Assembly: GCA_002877855.1 (NCBI GenBank)
Contig: PNIA01000001.1
Location: 1-53,001, forward strand
DNA from: Caldisphaera sp.
GTDB taxonomy: Archaea; Thermoproteota; Thermoprotei_A; Sulfolobales; Acidilobaceae
DNA: 53,001 nt
Reading direction: 5' to 3'
Part shown: positions 9,429 to 18,040 of the stretch, one piece after another
Numbering within the stretch: position 1 is the first letter of the stretch
How the letters are laid out: the number at the start of each line of letters is the position of its first letter
Made by a program: the position numbers and the translations under genes
Notes under the pieces: model-generated
The model's database searches: none
What the model was told of the DNA's origin: nothing
What the model saw: only the letters and a program-made list of their open reading frames with translations

Positions 9429-10280
9429 TCATTTAGGTTTTATAAAGTCATATATTCTTGTATAGTCTTTGTTTCCTAGTCCATGCAATTCTGCTTGCTT
9501 AAATATTTGACTTGCTGCATTTATTGTAGGCATAGCTAATCCTGCGTCATAGGCAGCTCTACTAGCATACTCTAAATCTTTAGCAGCTAATGATAACTTA
9601 AAATGTATTGGAGAATTTTTATTTACTATTCTATCAAAATATTTATCTATTATGCTTGAAAATGCTGTGTTTTTAGTTATTTCCTTTATTTTTTCTTTTT
9701 CTATTCCATAAGATTCTAATAATGCTATTGATTCACTTAAGATCGAAATAGATGAAATAAGTATTGAATTGTAAGCCAACTTTGAAACTATGGCTTTGTA
9801 TTGTTCGTCACCAAGTTCTATAACGCTACCCATGGTACTAAGCAAGCCTCTGGAAAATCTAATGCAATGTTTTTCTCCAGCTACCATAAAAGTTGCATTT
9901 CCTTCTTCTAAATTTTTTGGCCCACCTATTATTGGAGCTTCAACATAGCACATACCAAGATCCTTTAGCTGCTGAGAAGCGATGATACTTAAATTTGGGG
10001 TTATTGTAGAGGAATTTATAAAAAGTAGTCCATCAGCTCTTTTCATTTGACTTATGATGTTTAGGAATGCGTTGTCATCTGATACAAAGGTAATTGCTAC
10101 ATCAGCATTTTCTACTGCATTCCAAGGAGAATTTTGTGTTTCGCTATTTTTTATTTTATTGGATAGCTCTTTTGCTTTTTCAATAGTTCTGTTCCATAAA
10201 ATAATAGAGAAACCACCTTCGGCTAATTTCTTTGCTGCAGAACTACCCATTAATCCAGTTCCTAAAATTGCTACTTTCAA
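9429..10280 (-). CDS. Beta-hydroxyacid dehydrogenase (3-hydroxyisobutyrate dehydrogenase family)
   Basis: The N-terminal MKVAILGTGLMGSSAAKKL is the NAD(P)-binding Rossmann motif. EAPIIGGPKNLEEGNATFMVAG is the family's substrate loop (usually written DAPVSGG), and VSKLAYN supplies the catalytic lysine. Members reduce or oxidise small beta-hydroxyacids such as 3-hydroxyisobutyrate, tartronate semialdehyde or succinic semialdehyde; the substrate is not set by sequence. I take TTG at 10280 as start (283 aa) because GGTGA sits just before it. A GTG at 10292 would make that GGTGA part of the coding sequence. Confidence 0.87.
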   Translation of the reverse strand: MKVAILGTGLMGSSAAKKLAEGGFSIILWNRTIEKAKELSNKIKNSETQNSPWNAVENADVAITFVSDDNAFLNIISQMKRADGLLFINSSTITPNLSIIASQQLKDLGMCYVEAPIIGGPKNLEEGNATFMVAGEKHCIRFSRGLLSTMGSVIELGDEQYKAIVSKLAYNSILISSISILSESIALLESYGIEKEKIKEITKNTAFSSIIDKYFDRIVNKNSPIHFKLSLAAKDLEYASRAAYDAGLAMPTINAASQIFKQAELHGLGNKDYTRIYDFIKPK

Positions 10281-10292
10281 TTTTTTCACCAC

Positions 10293-10661
10293 ATTTATAT
10301 TTTAAATCTAAAGTTTTTAATAACTTTAATTATTTTTATAATAAAGGTATATATCTTTATTTAGCATTTTATCAGCTTTTTCCAATCTTAAAATGTATTT
10401 TTTAGAATGAAGACTCTGGCAAAAAATATATGGTGAGTTTACTGCTTTTAGTTCTTTTTTCTAAATAAAATTAATGTATAGGCTAATTTTAATAAGATTT
10501 AACATGTCGATTTCTTTACCTTTTGCGACTTCCTAAGTCATCCTAAGCCATTAATTTGTTAGCTATTCCTTATATAATATAGGTATCATTTATTTTTGTG
10601 GGTAAAAACAAAGATAGAAAACAAAATAAGGCTTTTGTAAAAAATATTATAGGGAAAAAGA
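10293..10661. other. Intergenic region with the promoter of the NMD3-like gene
   Basis: This 370-base stretch lies between divergent genes and is very AT-rich. A TATA-like TTATATAATATAGG at about 10568-10581 suits the rightward NMD3-like gene, giving a transcript start near 10600. I see no open frame with a ribosome binding site and no convincing structured RNA. Confidence 0.45.
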
Positions 10662-11567
10662 ATGCCAGAAAAAATATGCCCCATTTGTGGGAGGTCGAGC
10701 AAAGATATAGCATTTATAGGAAATTTATGCAAAGATTGTTTTATAAAACAAAAAGGACTAGTAAACATATCTAATGAAATTGATTATACATATTGCACAT
10801 TATGTGGATCTTATAAATATATGGGTCAATGGTTTGCAGGTCTAGGTAGCTTAGAAGAAACATTAATAAATTACCTAAAAATAGTTATCACGGAAAAAAT
10901 GAAACCTGTAGATCCAATAAAAGATGTCTATGTTAAGTCTATAGAATTTTTAGATAGGTTAACGTTGAATAAATTAAGAATCAGGGTTTTATTTGAATCA
11001 AATTATAATGGTTTTCTACTTCAAGAAGCAAAAATTTTAAATGTAAGATTAAACAAAACTATATGTCCCGTCTGCTCGTCCATAAAAACTCAAAGAGGCT
11101 ATAATGCAATTTTACAAATAAGAGGTTATCCCAATAGGATGAATGAAAACATTTTAAAAGAAATAAAAGACGAAACTATTAGGTTAGCAAATAAACTCTA
11201 TGGAGAAATAATAAAAATTGAGGAAATAAAAAAACAAGGACTAGATCTATATATTAAGGATCAAGAGACAGCAAAAGGAATTGCTTTTAAATTTAAAGAA
11301 AATTATTTAGGAAAATTAATAGAAACCTATAAATTAATAGGGATTAATAGAGATGGATCTAGAAAAGCAAGGTTATATATATCTTTAAGGATATTAAATT
11401 TAAGACCTAAAGATATTTTCAATTTTAAAGGAGAAGATTATCTTTGCATATCTAAGACACAAGATGGATTTTTAGCAGAAAGCCTTAAAAGTAGAGAAAA
11501 AACAATTATATCAGCCGAAAATTTATGGAAGTATGGTTTTAAGATTGATAATAAGAAGGCTATTTAA
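10662..11567 (+). CDS. NMD3-family zinc-binding protein
   Basis: The N-terminus has paired CxxC motifs: CPICG (C6, C9), CKDC (C23, C26) and CTLCG (C45, C48), with a further CPVC in the middle. This matches the Cys-rich head of NMD3, the 60S ribosomal subunit factor of eukaryotes, whose archaeal relatives are thought to act in large-subunit maturation. The rest is a mixed domain without membrane segments. At 301 residues it lacks the nuclear export tail, as expected in archaea. The ATG has only a weak upstream ribosome binding site. Confidence 0.85.
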   Translation: MPEKICPICGRSSKDIAFIGNLCKDCFIKQKGLVNISNEIDYTYCTLCGSYKYMGQWFAGLGSLEETLINYLKIVITEKMKPVDPIKDVYVKSIEFLDRLTLNKLRIRVLFESNYNGFLLQEAKILNVRLNKTICPVCSSIKTQRGYNAILQIRGYPNRMNENILKEIKDETIRLANKLYGEIIKIEEIKKQGLDLYIKDQETAKGIAFKFKENYLGKLIETYKLIGINRDGSRKARLYISLRILNLRPKDIFNFKGEDYLCISKTQDGFLAESLKSREKTIISAENLWKYGFKIDNKKAI

Positions 11568-11587
11568 AATTGCCAAGGAAGGGCAAG

Positions 11588-11742
11588 GCTTGTCCTCATT
11601 TATCAACTTAATAATGATGAGGAGCTAGGTCTAATTTTACTTCACAATATTAAGGGACATCAAAAATAGAGTATCACATGTAAAAGGAGTGTAAACCTTA
11701 AGATTTCAAGGAACTAGCCCTTAATGGCAAAGAGAACTCTGA
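11588..11742 (+). mobile_element. Decayed TnpB-element right end (copy D)
   Basis: This stretch is a diverged copy of the repeat family seen at 29946, 38813 and 52622. Shared landmarks, in the same order, are ATGATGAGGAGCTAGG, then TTTTACTTCACA, then AACCTTAAGATTTCAAGGAACTAG, ending in a CCCTTAATGG hairpin-like tail. In TnpB elements this position encodes the end of tnpB and the omegaRNA. No coding capacity is left. It fills most of the 312-base gap between the NMD3-like gene and the convergent minus-strand run. Confidence 0.55.
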
Positions 11743-11879
11743 TAAAGGTGAGATGTATAATATATTAAATAAAAGATAATTAAATTTTTATTTTTAAAAA
11801 AATAATGCCTCATAGCCTCGACCCTTCTTCATCTTTATTTATCTGAAGCGGCCTTTTCTAATCACAGGCAATTATATAT

Positions 11880-12335
11880 TTATAAAAGTAACTTTAATAA
11901 TCTAAAGGATGTTATATCGTTTAATTCGTTAAGATTACAGCCTATTTTAGTTTCTTTTATTTTCTCGTATTTTATATTTAAAGAAGATAAAGCTTTAATT
12001 AATGAGTTAATACTATTAGTGACTATTGCAATATTTTTATAGCTCTTTGATTTTTCTATTGCTGATGATAATTGATTAGACCTAGTTAGGTAAAGTAGTG
12101 CTCTTAATGCAATATTTGATATTCTGTTTTCTCCAATATCATAATCTTCCATAACATAACTATATATTAAGGCCAATGAGCATGGATTTATTTTTTCTGG
12201 AATTGAGAAAATTATACTTGATGGTTGATTATTTTTAGATATGTCCGAAAGACTTTTTGGATCAATATTTATATTATCAAAGATAGTAACTATTATGTTG
12301 TCTAAAGGAAAAGAAAACCTATATATATCCATCAT
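11880..12335 (-). CDS. Probable Cgi121-like KEOPS subunit
   Basis: The protein (151 aa) has a segment NIALRALLYLTRSNQLSSAI that resembles the helical core of Cgi121/TPRKB (the family pattern is a leucine-rich helix, then (G)xRQI and an AI helix), followed by alternating strand and helix. Cgi121 binds tRNA and the Bud32 kinase in the KEOPS complex, which makes the N6-threonylcarbamoyladenosine of tRNA. The match is by eye and moderate. The start overlaps the stop of the thioredoxin-fold gene by four bases (ATGA), so the two are probably co-translated. A TrmO-like gene that modifies the same tRNA base lies further along the window. Confidence 0.55.
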   Translation of the reverse strand: MMDIYRFSFPLDNIIVTIFDNINIDPKSLSDISKNNQPSSIIFSIPEKINPCSLALIYSYVMEDYDIGENRISNIALRALLYLTRSNQLSSAIEKSKSYKNIAIVTNSINSLIKALSSLNIKYEKIKETKIGCNLNELNDITSFRLLKLLL

Positions 12336-13144
12336 TTCAACCCTAATGTCTGATTAATTTGGTTTTCTACTTCGTTTTCAGGATATAAACCTATAAATTG
12401 ATATAGTGTATTTCCAGATGTTGAATTATATACTATAATAACAGGAACGCCTTCTATTCCTTGGTTATATGTTGTTTCGGCTAAGGAATAGGCATTTTTC
12501 ATAGTCTGATTTATTGCAGTTAGATTTATGCTAAGGCCTGACCTATTCATTATTTCATAGATTGTATATGGAGTTGGCATCTGCAATTGTTTTGTGACAT
12601 TGTTTTCATATAACAATATATTATGTACATAATAGGCATAATTTTGATCTAATACATTATAGAATTGTTGAAATCCATATTTTTGGTATATTAAGTCAAG
12701 CATGGCTAACATTTCTAATGAATATTCATGAATGGGCATACCAACAAATTCTAGTCTTGCATATCCATTATTGGCTAAATAATAGAAATATGGTAAAGAT
12801 TGATTTAATTCAATAGCACAATAAGGGCATTCTGGATCATATACAATAAATATATAGTATTTAGAAGATATATTACCAGCCCCAGGCATAAGGCTAGAAT
12901 TTATATAGACAAGTAATGGTTTAATATTTATCAATTGCTGACTTGTAGTTACTACTGGTGCAGATGTGCTTGTAGAAGTAGTGGTTGTACGCATTACGGA
13001 TGTTGTTGTCGTAGGTACTGTTGTTGTAACAGGCTTTCTTGTTGCATAATATGCCCCCGCACCTGCAGCAACTACCACAACTACAATTACGACAATAATC
13101 ACTGCGAGCGTGGATCCGGATAAAGATCTACTTTTTTTATCCAT
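12332..13144 (-). CDS. Membrane-anchored DsbA-like thioredoxin-fold protein
   Basis: A single N-terminal hydrophobic helix (about residues 11-32) anchors the protein. A Thr/Ser-rich linker of about 35 residues follows, typical of crenarchaeal surface proteins and likely glycosylated. The outer domain has a CPYC redox motif at 105-108 and the GVPVIIVYN segment with the cis-proline of the thioredoxin fold. It probably forms or reshuffles disulfide bonds outside the membrane. Length is 270 residues. The gene is in a minus-strand run with a small membrane protein and tmk. Confidence 0.87.
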   Translation of the reverse strand: MDKKSRSLSGSTLAVIIVVIVVVVVAAGAGAYYATRKPVTTTVPTTTTSVMRTTTTSTSTSAPVVTTSQQLINIKPLLVYINSSLMPGAGNISSKYYIFIVYDPECPYCAIELNQSLPYFYYLANNGYARLEFVGMPIHEYSLEMLAMLDLIYQKYGFQQFYNVLDQNYAYYVHNILLYENNVTKQLQMPTPYTIYEIMNRSGLSINLTAINQTMKNAYSLAETTYNQGIEGVPVIIVYNSTSGNTLYQFIGLYPENEVENQINQTLGLK

Positions 13145-13189
13145 ACTTTATCATCCAAAAAAATGTTTGTATGGAACCTTATTATCTTT

Positions 13190-13501
13190 TTACTGTTTTG
13201 AAGGATTTCCCTCTTTGGTTTGTGTTGGTTCTTTCTCTTCTTTTGTAACTTCTTTTAGTTCTTTCTCTAGTTCTTTTTCAATTTCTTCTATTGGTTTTGG
13301 TGGTGGGGTTGTTGCTAGTGTATATCCTATCCAGCCTATTATAGCAAATATAGCCAATACTGCAATGCTACCTGTTAGTTTTAATAAAAAATACGATGCC
13401 TTTACTGCTAAAGGTGGATACCATAGCAACATTAAATATGCTATTATAATTATAATGGATACTATTATCAATAATGATCCAGTAGCCCTATCTTTATTCA
13501 A
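13190..13501 (-). CDS. Small two-helix membrane protein with charged tail
   Basis: Two membrane helices (about residues 8-25 and 39-61) are followed by a long acidic/basic tail of repeated E and K residues that is probably cytoplasmic and coiled. I do not recognise a named family and assign no function. In-frame starts are GTG at 13510 and TTG at 13501. The sequence GAGGTG overlaps the GTG, so it is more likely the ribosome binding site for TTG at 13501 (103 aa). It lies between tmk and the DsbA-like gene on the same strand. Confidence 0.7.
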   Translation of the reverse strand: MNKDRATGSLLIIVSIIIIIAYLMLLWYPPLAVKASYFLLKLTGSIAVLAIFAIIGWIGYTLATTPPPKPIEEIEKELEKELKEVTKEEKEPTQTKEGNPSKQ

Positions 13502-13581
13502 CCAATTCACCTCACTCTTGCATTTATTTTAAATATGTGCTTCAATTTAAAACTTTATCGTATATAATATATTTTATAAAT

Positions 13582-14229
13582 TTAATTTTTATTTTTTAAT
13601 AATAATAATAAATTATCTATTATTTCTTTATCTACAGATTCAATAGATTTCATATTATCGTTTTCATATTCATTTATGGTGATTACTTTTATGCCGTTTT
13701 TTTCTGCTATTTTTAATATGTTTTGAAACCTTTTTTTAACCTCTATCAAAAAATTTTTATTTTCAAATACTGATATGTTACCCCTTGCTGAAACTCTTTT
13801 TAAAGAGATATCGATAGGTACGTCTAAAAAAATAATTATGTTTGGATCAGGAGCAAATTTGTTTAATTCTACGATCCAATCTAATGTTTCATCATTTAAT
13901 CCTTGATATGCAAAGCTACTGTATTTGTATCTGTCGGTTATCACGATATATCCTTCATTTAACAATTCTGCTAATCCTTTGCTTATTCCATCACCATAAT
14001 AGTAGTGCCATAGTCTATCCGCAGCAAATAGTAAACCCATAATTTTATTATCCACGAACTTTCTATTTAAAATATTATTTATTATATTTCCTATAACTTC
14101 ATTCGTTGGTTCTTTAGTATAGATAGTATTATAGCCTAACTCTTTTAATTTTTGGGAAATAGCTTTTGAGTGTGTTGTTATACCGCTACCATCAATTCCT
14201 TCAAATGCTATCAAAATCCCTTTTTTCAA
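13582..14229 (-). CDS. tmk: Thymidylate kinase with altered P-loop
   Basis: The protein (215 aa) matches thymidylate kinase, which phosphorylates dTMP to dTDP. The family's DRY segment is seen as TDRYKYSSFAYQG and the domain order is normal. The P-loop reads GIDGSGITTHS: the lysine expected after the third glycine (GSGKT/S) is isoleucine I17, encoded by ATA. This removes the residue that normally contacts the phosphates of ATP. The protein otherwise looks intact, so it may use an alternative residue or have a different activity. The start is a TTG. Confidence 0.85.
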   Translation of the reverse strand: MKKGILIAFEGIDGSGITTHSKAISQKLKELGYNTIYTKEPTNEVIGNIINNILNRKFVDNKIMGLLFAADRLWHYYYGDGISKGLAELLNEGYIVITDRYKYSSFAYQGLNDETLDWIVELNKFAPDPNIIIFLDVPIDISLKRVSARGNISVFENKNFLIEVKKRFQNILKIAEKNGIKVITINEYENDNMKSIESVDKEIIDNLLLLLKNKN

Positions 14230-14321
14230 TTTGGGTCCCAGTGTAAATATATTTTTTCAGGAATTATAAAGTAACTTTAGTTGTTCTGCTTTGATGATTA
14301 AAGTGCTACCGAGTCATAAAA

Positions 14322-14348
14322 GCCTAAATTTTTAGGCAAACCTAAAAA
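14322..14348. promoter_or_regulatory. DtxR/MntR-type operator before the Nramp gene
   Basis: Two overlapping palindromes occur here. GCCTAAA/TTTAGGC spans 14322-14337 with a two-base centre, and the perfect TTTTTAGGcaaaCCTAAAAA spans 14329-14348. The TTAGGnnnnCCTAA core is the known pattern of DtxR/IdeR/MntR boxes. A TATA-like ATAAAAG at 14316-14322 puts the expected transcript start near 14345, inside the box, as suits repression of the downstream metal transporter gene. Confidence 0.75.
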
Positions 14349-14386
14349 AGGGCAGAAATCTAAATTATAAATTGTGGGAAAATTAG

Positions 14387-15592
14387 ATGGAATACAAACA
14401 ATTGCTAAAAACGTTTGGACCAGCATGGATAGTAATGATAGCAGATGTTGACGTAGCATCTATAGTAGAGGGATTGCAGTCAGGAATATCTTGGGGATAT
14501 AGATTAGTATTTGTTATGTTAATTTTGACTATTCCTTTATATTTTATACAAGATGCTGCTGGTACATTGGGCACAATTTCGGGTAAAGGGTTGGGTGAAG
14601 CTATAAGGTATAAATATGGAAGAAAAAAGGCAATAGTTGCTTCAATACCGATGGCAGTAACCGATTTTCTTGAATATGTTGTAGAATATGCAGGAATAGC
14701 CCTTGGTTTGCAATTGCTTGGTTTTCCATTAATAATAGGTCTGCCAGTTTTCTTTATTTTACATATAGCAGTTGCCACAAGTAAAAAATATAGACATGCA
14801 GAGATGTTTTTAATACCTATAAGCTTTATTTTGGTTGCAACAATAATTTGGTTATCAATAATATTTCCAATCAATTTTAAAGATTTTGTTAGCTATGGTC
14901 TAAATCCTATACAGCCTTATAATAATACCTCGTACGATTTTTTATTTGCTGCCAGCATAGGAGCTGTTATAATGCCTTGGATGTTATTTTTCCATTCTGG
15001 AGCAGATTCAAGAAAAAAACTTAATAAGAATAACATGAGATCAGAGAAACTTGAAACTTTAATTGGAGCAATGATTTCTGAAATATTAATGGTAATAACT
15101 GTTGTGGTTGGATTTAATTTCTCTAAATTGGATCCTAATATAGAGGATTATTCAAATTCCGTGCTTAGTCCAAAAGTATTTCAAAACATATTGCTTAATT
15201 TTAATCATGAGGCCGTATATATATTTGGCATAGGATTTTTGGCATCTGGTTTTTTGGCCTTGGTTGTAATATCAATGGCATCTGCTTGGGGTACTTTGGA
15301 AGCCTTAAATATAAGAAGCCATAAATCATATATAATTATATACATAATAGAATCTTTGCCTGCATTAATATTAGTTTTCTTTTCAAGAAACTTGGTTTAC
15401 CTTATGATAGAACTAATGGTTATATATACAATAGTAGTTGTTCCCCCATTATATTATTTGGGCAAATTGGTTTCCGATCCTGTAATAATGAAAGGTAATC
15501 CAATAAGAGGAGGTAAAATAAAGATATATTGGGTGTTGTCATTCTTTGTAGTCTTAGGAGGAATAATAGGATTGGTTTCCATATTTATTTAA
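14387..15592 (+). CDS. Nramp-related divalent metal transporter (non-canonical)
   Basis: The 401-residue polytopic protein has about ten to eleven membrane helices and the overall Nramp arrangement. The unwound metal site of helix 1, DPGN in true Nramps, reads DVDVAS (residues 20-25). The helix 6 motif, normally MPHN, reads MPWMLFFHS. These changes place it among the Nramp-related transporters of uncertain ion choice (Mg, Mn, Fe or Al have been reported for branches). The DtxR-type operator just upstream argues for control by iron or manganese. A partner regulator could be the DtxR-like gene at 43620. Confidence 0.85.
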   Translation: MEYKQLLKTFGPAWIVMIADVDVASIVEGLQSGISWGYRLVFVMLILTIPLYFIQDAAGTLGTISGKGLGEAIRYKYGRKKAIVASIPMAVTDFLEYVVEYAGIALGLQLLGFPLIIGLPVFFILHIAVATSKKYRHAEMFLIPISFILVATIIWLSIIFPINFKDFVSYGLNPIQPYNNTSYDFLFAASIGAVIMPWMLFFHSGADSRKKLNKNNMRSEKLETLIGAMISEILMVITVVVGFNFSKLDPNIEDYSNSVLSPKVFQNILLNFNHEAVYIFGIGFLASGFLALVVISMASAWGTLEALNIRSHKSYIIIYIIESLPALILVFFSRNLVYLMIELMVIYTIVVVPPLYYLGKLVSDPVIMKGNPIRGGKIKIYWVLSFFVVLGGIIGLVSIFI

Positions 15593-15643
15593 GTAGTATA
15601 GCTTAAGGATTTTGGTTTACATATATAGAAGTGGGGCAGTAGG

Positions 15644-18040
15644 ATGAATAATGCAATAAGCTTTCAACTCCTTGATGTTAGCTATGAAGTAATTGATAAT
15701 ATTCCTATAATAAATTTGTGGGGAAGAGATGATAACAATAGTAAAGTCTTATTAACTTATAACAAGTTTAGACCATATTTTTACCTTCTATTAAATAATT
15801 CATACGAAAAAGATAAAATAATGAAAGCAATTAATAAATCTTCAAAGCCAAGGAGTCCGATAATTGGCTTAGACATCTTATCATTAAATTATATGGGCAG
15901 ACCTGTAGATGTTTTAAAAGTAACAACTGTTATTCCTGAAATGGTTAGAGAGTACAGAGAAAGTATGGCTTCAATAGATGGTGTAAAGGATGTTCTAGAA
16001 GCAGACATTAGATTTTCTTTAAGGTATATTCTAGATAAAAATCTATATCCTATGAGGTGGTATAAAGTTAATGTTAAGCCTATCAACAAAGATTCTTCTT
16101 ATATTGTAGATAAAATATATGAGATTGATGGTGAATTGGAAGAGGATGAAAGTAAAATAAATGTTGATCCTTTAAAAGATTTAAAAATTATGGCATTTGA
16201 TATAGAGGTATATAATCCTCAAAGAACTCCTGATCCGATAAGGGATCCTATTATTTTGATAAGCATAAGATTTAATAATCAAAAAGAACCAATATTGTTG
16301 GAAGCAAAAGGCCATGATGATAGTGAACTAATAAATGAATTTATTGATTTAATAAAAAAGGAAGATCCGGATATTATTGTTGGATATAATCAGAACAGGT
16401 TTGATTTGCCATACTTAATAGAAAGGGCGAAAAGATATAAAATCAAATTAGATCTTGGTAGAAAAAGAGATTCTGAGCCTAATCTAAGCGTTTTCGGTCA
16501 TTACTCGATCCAAGGAAGACTTAATGTGGACTTATACGACTTTGCTGACGAGTTGCAGGAGATAAAAGTTAAATCATTGGATGAGGTTTCAGACTATCTT
16601 GGCGTAATGCCTAAGGATAAAAGGACTAATATTAATTGGTGGCAAATATCAGAGTATTGGGATGATCCTGAAAAAAGAGGCTACCTTAAAAAATATTCCT
16701 TAGATGATGTTGAATCAACCATTGGATTAGCAAATAAATTCTTGCCTTTTGGAGCCCAGCTTAGTATCATTAGCGGTTTACCTATGGATCAAGTGGTTTC
16801 TGCGAGTGTTGCTTTTAGATTGGAAGCTAGATTAATGAGGGAAGCAAAAAAGAAAGGGGAACTGATGCCTAATAGAATTGAAAGAACTATGGAAAGCTAC
16901 ATGGGTGCAGTAGTGTTAAAGCCAGAACCAGGAATACATGAAAATGTAGCTGTCTTAGATTTTGCTAGCATGTATCCAAGTATTATGGTAAAATATAACG
17001 TAGGTCCAGACACATTGTTAAAGGAAGAAGAAAAATGTAATATTATATATGATTCACCGGAGGTAAACCATAAATTCTGTGGAGATAGACCTGCCTTTAT
17101 GAGACAGGTATTAGAAAGGTTTTTAAAGTGGAGAAGCGAAATAAAGAAGTCTATGAAACAATATAAAGAAGGAAGTCCAGAATATAATTTGTTAAATGAA
17201 AGGCAGAGGGCAATCAAAGTTTTAGCTAATGCAAGTTATGGTTATCTAGGGTGGGCAGCTGCTAGATGGTATTGTAAAGATTGTGCGGAAGCAATAACCG
17301 CATGGGGTAGGAATCTAATAACAAAATCAATAAATTATGCAAAATCAATTGGATTAAAGGTATATTATGGGGATACAGATAGCCTATTCGTTGAAAATAA
17401 TGAAGAAAAAGTTAACAAAGTAATAGATTTTGTTACAAAAGAAATGGAATTTGATATAAAAATAGATAAGGTCTATAAAAGGATATTCTTTACGGAAGCA
17501 AAAAAGAGATATGCAGGCCTTTTACCAGATGGAAAAATAGATATTGTTGGCTTTGAAGCTGCAAGAGGTGATTGGAGCGAATTATCAAAAGAAGTTCAAA
17601 CAAGCATAGCTGAGATTGTGCTTAAAACTGGAGAAACTAAAAAAGCAGTTGAATATGTTAAGAAAGTTATTGATGATTTAAAGAACGGTAATATATTTAT
17701 GGATAAATTGATCATATGGAAAACATTAACAAAAGATCTTGACAAATACGAGGCTGAGACTCCTCATGCTTATGTAGCTAAGTTAATGGAAAAAATGGGA
17801 TATAAAGTAACTCCGGGAAGTAAGGTAGGTTATGTTATAATAAAGGGAACAGGATCAATATCGAAGAAAGCAAGACCATATTTTACTGTAAAATCAAGTG
17901 ATATAGATGTAAATTATTATATTGATAAGCAAATAATACCAGCAGCTTTAAGAATATTAAGTTATTTTGGCATAAATGAAAAAGAATTGAAGGTTGGATC
18001 TAAGCAACCTTCACTATTTGATTTCTTAAATTCAGGTTAA
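15644..18040 (+). CDS. Family B DNA polymerase, PolB3 type
   Basis: The 798-residue enzyme has an intact exonuclease domain (FDIE near 184, YNQNRFDLPYL near 248, YSLDDVE) and all polymerase motifs: DFASMYPSIM near 439, KVLANASYGYLGW near 525, and YGDTDSLFV near 574. The N-terminal sequence resembles Sulfolobus Dpo3 rather than Dpo1. The C-terminus KQPSLFDFL is a PCNA-interacting (PIP) box. It replicates or repairs DNA at the fork with the sliding clamp. The start ATG follows GGGGCAGTAGG. The 3' end overlaps the convergent dnaG gene by nine bases. Confidence 0.96.
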   Translation: MNNAISFQLLDVSYEVIDNIPIINLWGRDDNNSKVLLTYNKFRPYFYLLLNNSYEKDKIMKAINKSSKPRSPIIGLDILSLNYMGRPVDVLKVTTVIPEMVREYRESMASIDGVKDVLEADIRFSLRYILDKNLYPMRWYKVNVKPINKDSSYIVDKIYEIDGELEEDESKINVDPLKDLKIMAFDIEVYNPQRTPDPIRDPIILISIRFNNQKEPILLEAKGHDDSELINEFIDLIKKEDPDIIVGYNQNRFDLPYLIERAKRYKIKLDLGRKRDSEPNLSVFGHYSIQGRLNVDLYDFADELQEIKVKSLDEVSDYLGVMPKDKRTNINWWQISEYWDDPEKRGYLKKYSLDDVESTIGLANKFLPFGAQLSIISGLPMDQVVSASVAFRLEARLMREAKKKGELMPNRIERTMESYMGAVVLKPEPGIHENVAVLDFASMYPSIMVKYNVGPDTLLKEEEKCNIIYDSPEVNHKFCGDRPAFMRQVLERFLKWRSEIKKSMKQYKEGSPEYNLLNERQRAIKVLANASYGYLGWAAARWYCKDCAEAITAWGRNLITKSINYAKSIGLKVYYGDTDSLFVENNEEKVNKVIDFVTKEMEFDIKIDKVYKRIFFTEAKKRYAGLLPDGKIDIVGFEAARGDWSELSKEVQTSIAEIVLKTGETKKAVEYVKKVIDDLKNGNIFMDKLIIWKTLTKDLDKYEAETPHAYVAKLMEKMGYKVTPGSKVGYVIIKGTGSISKKARPYFTVKSSDIDVNYYIDKQIIPAALRILSYFGINEKELKVGSKQPSLFDFLNSG

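Noticed and set aside
12935..13123. Cysteine-rich 62-residue open frame
   Set aside because: It is the other strand of the Thr/Ser-rich linker and signal helix of the DsbA-like gene, which gives C and Y codons by chance.
14383..14874. 163-residue minus-strand open frame
   Set aside because: Antisense shadow of the Nramp-related gene.
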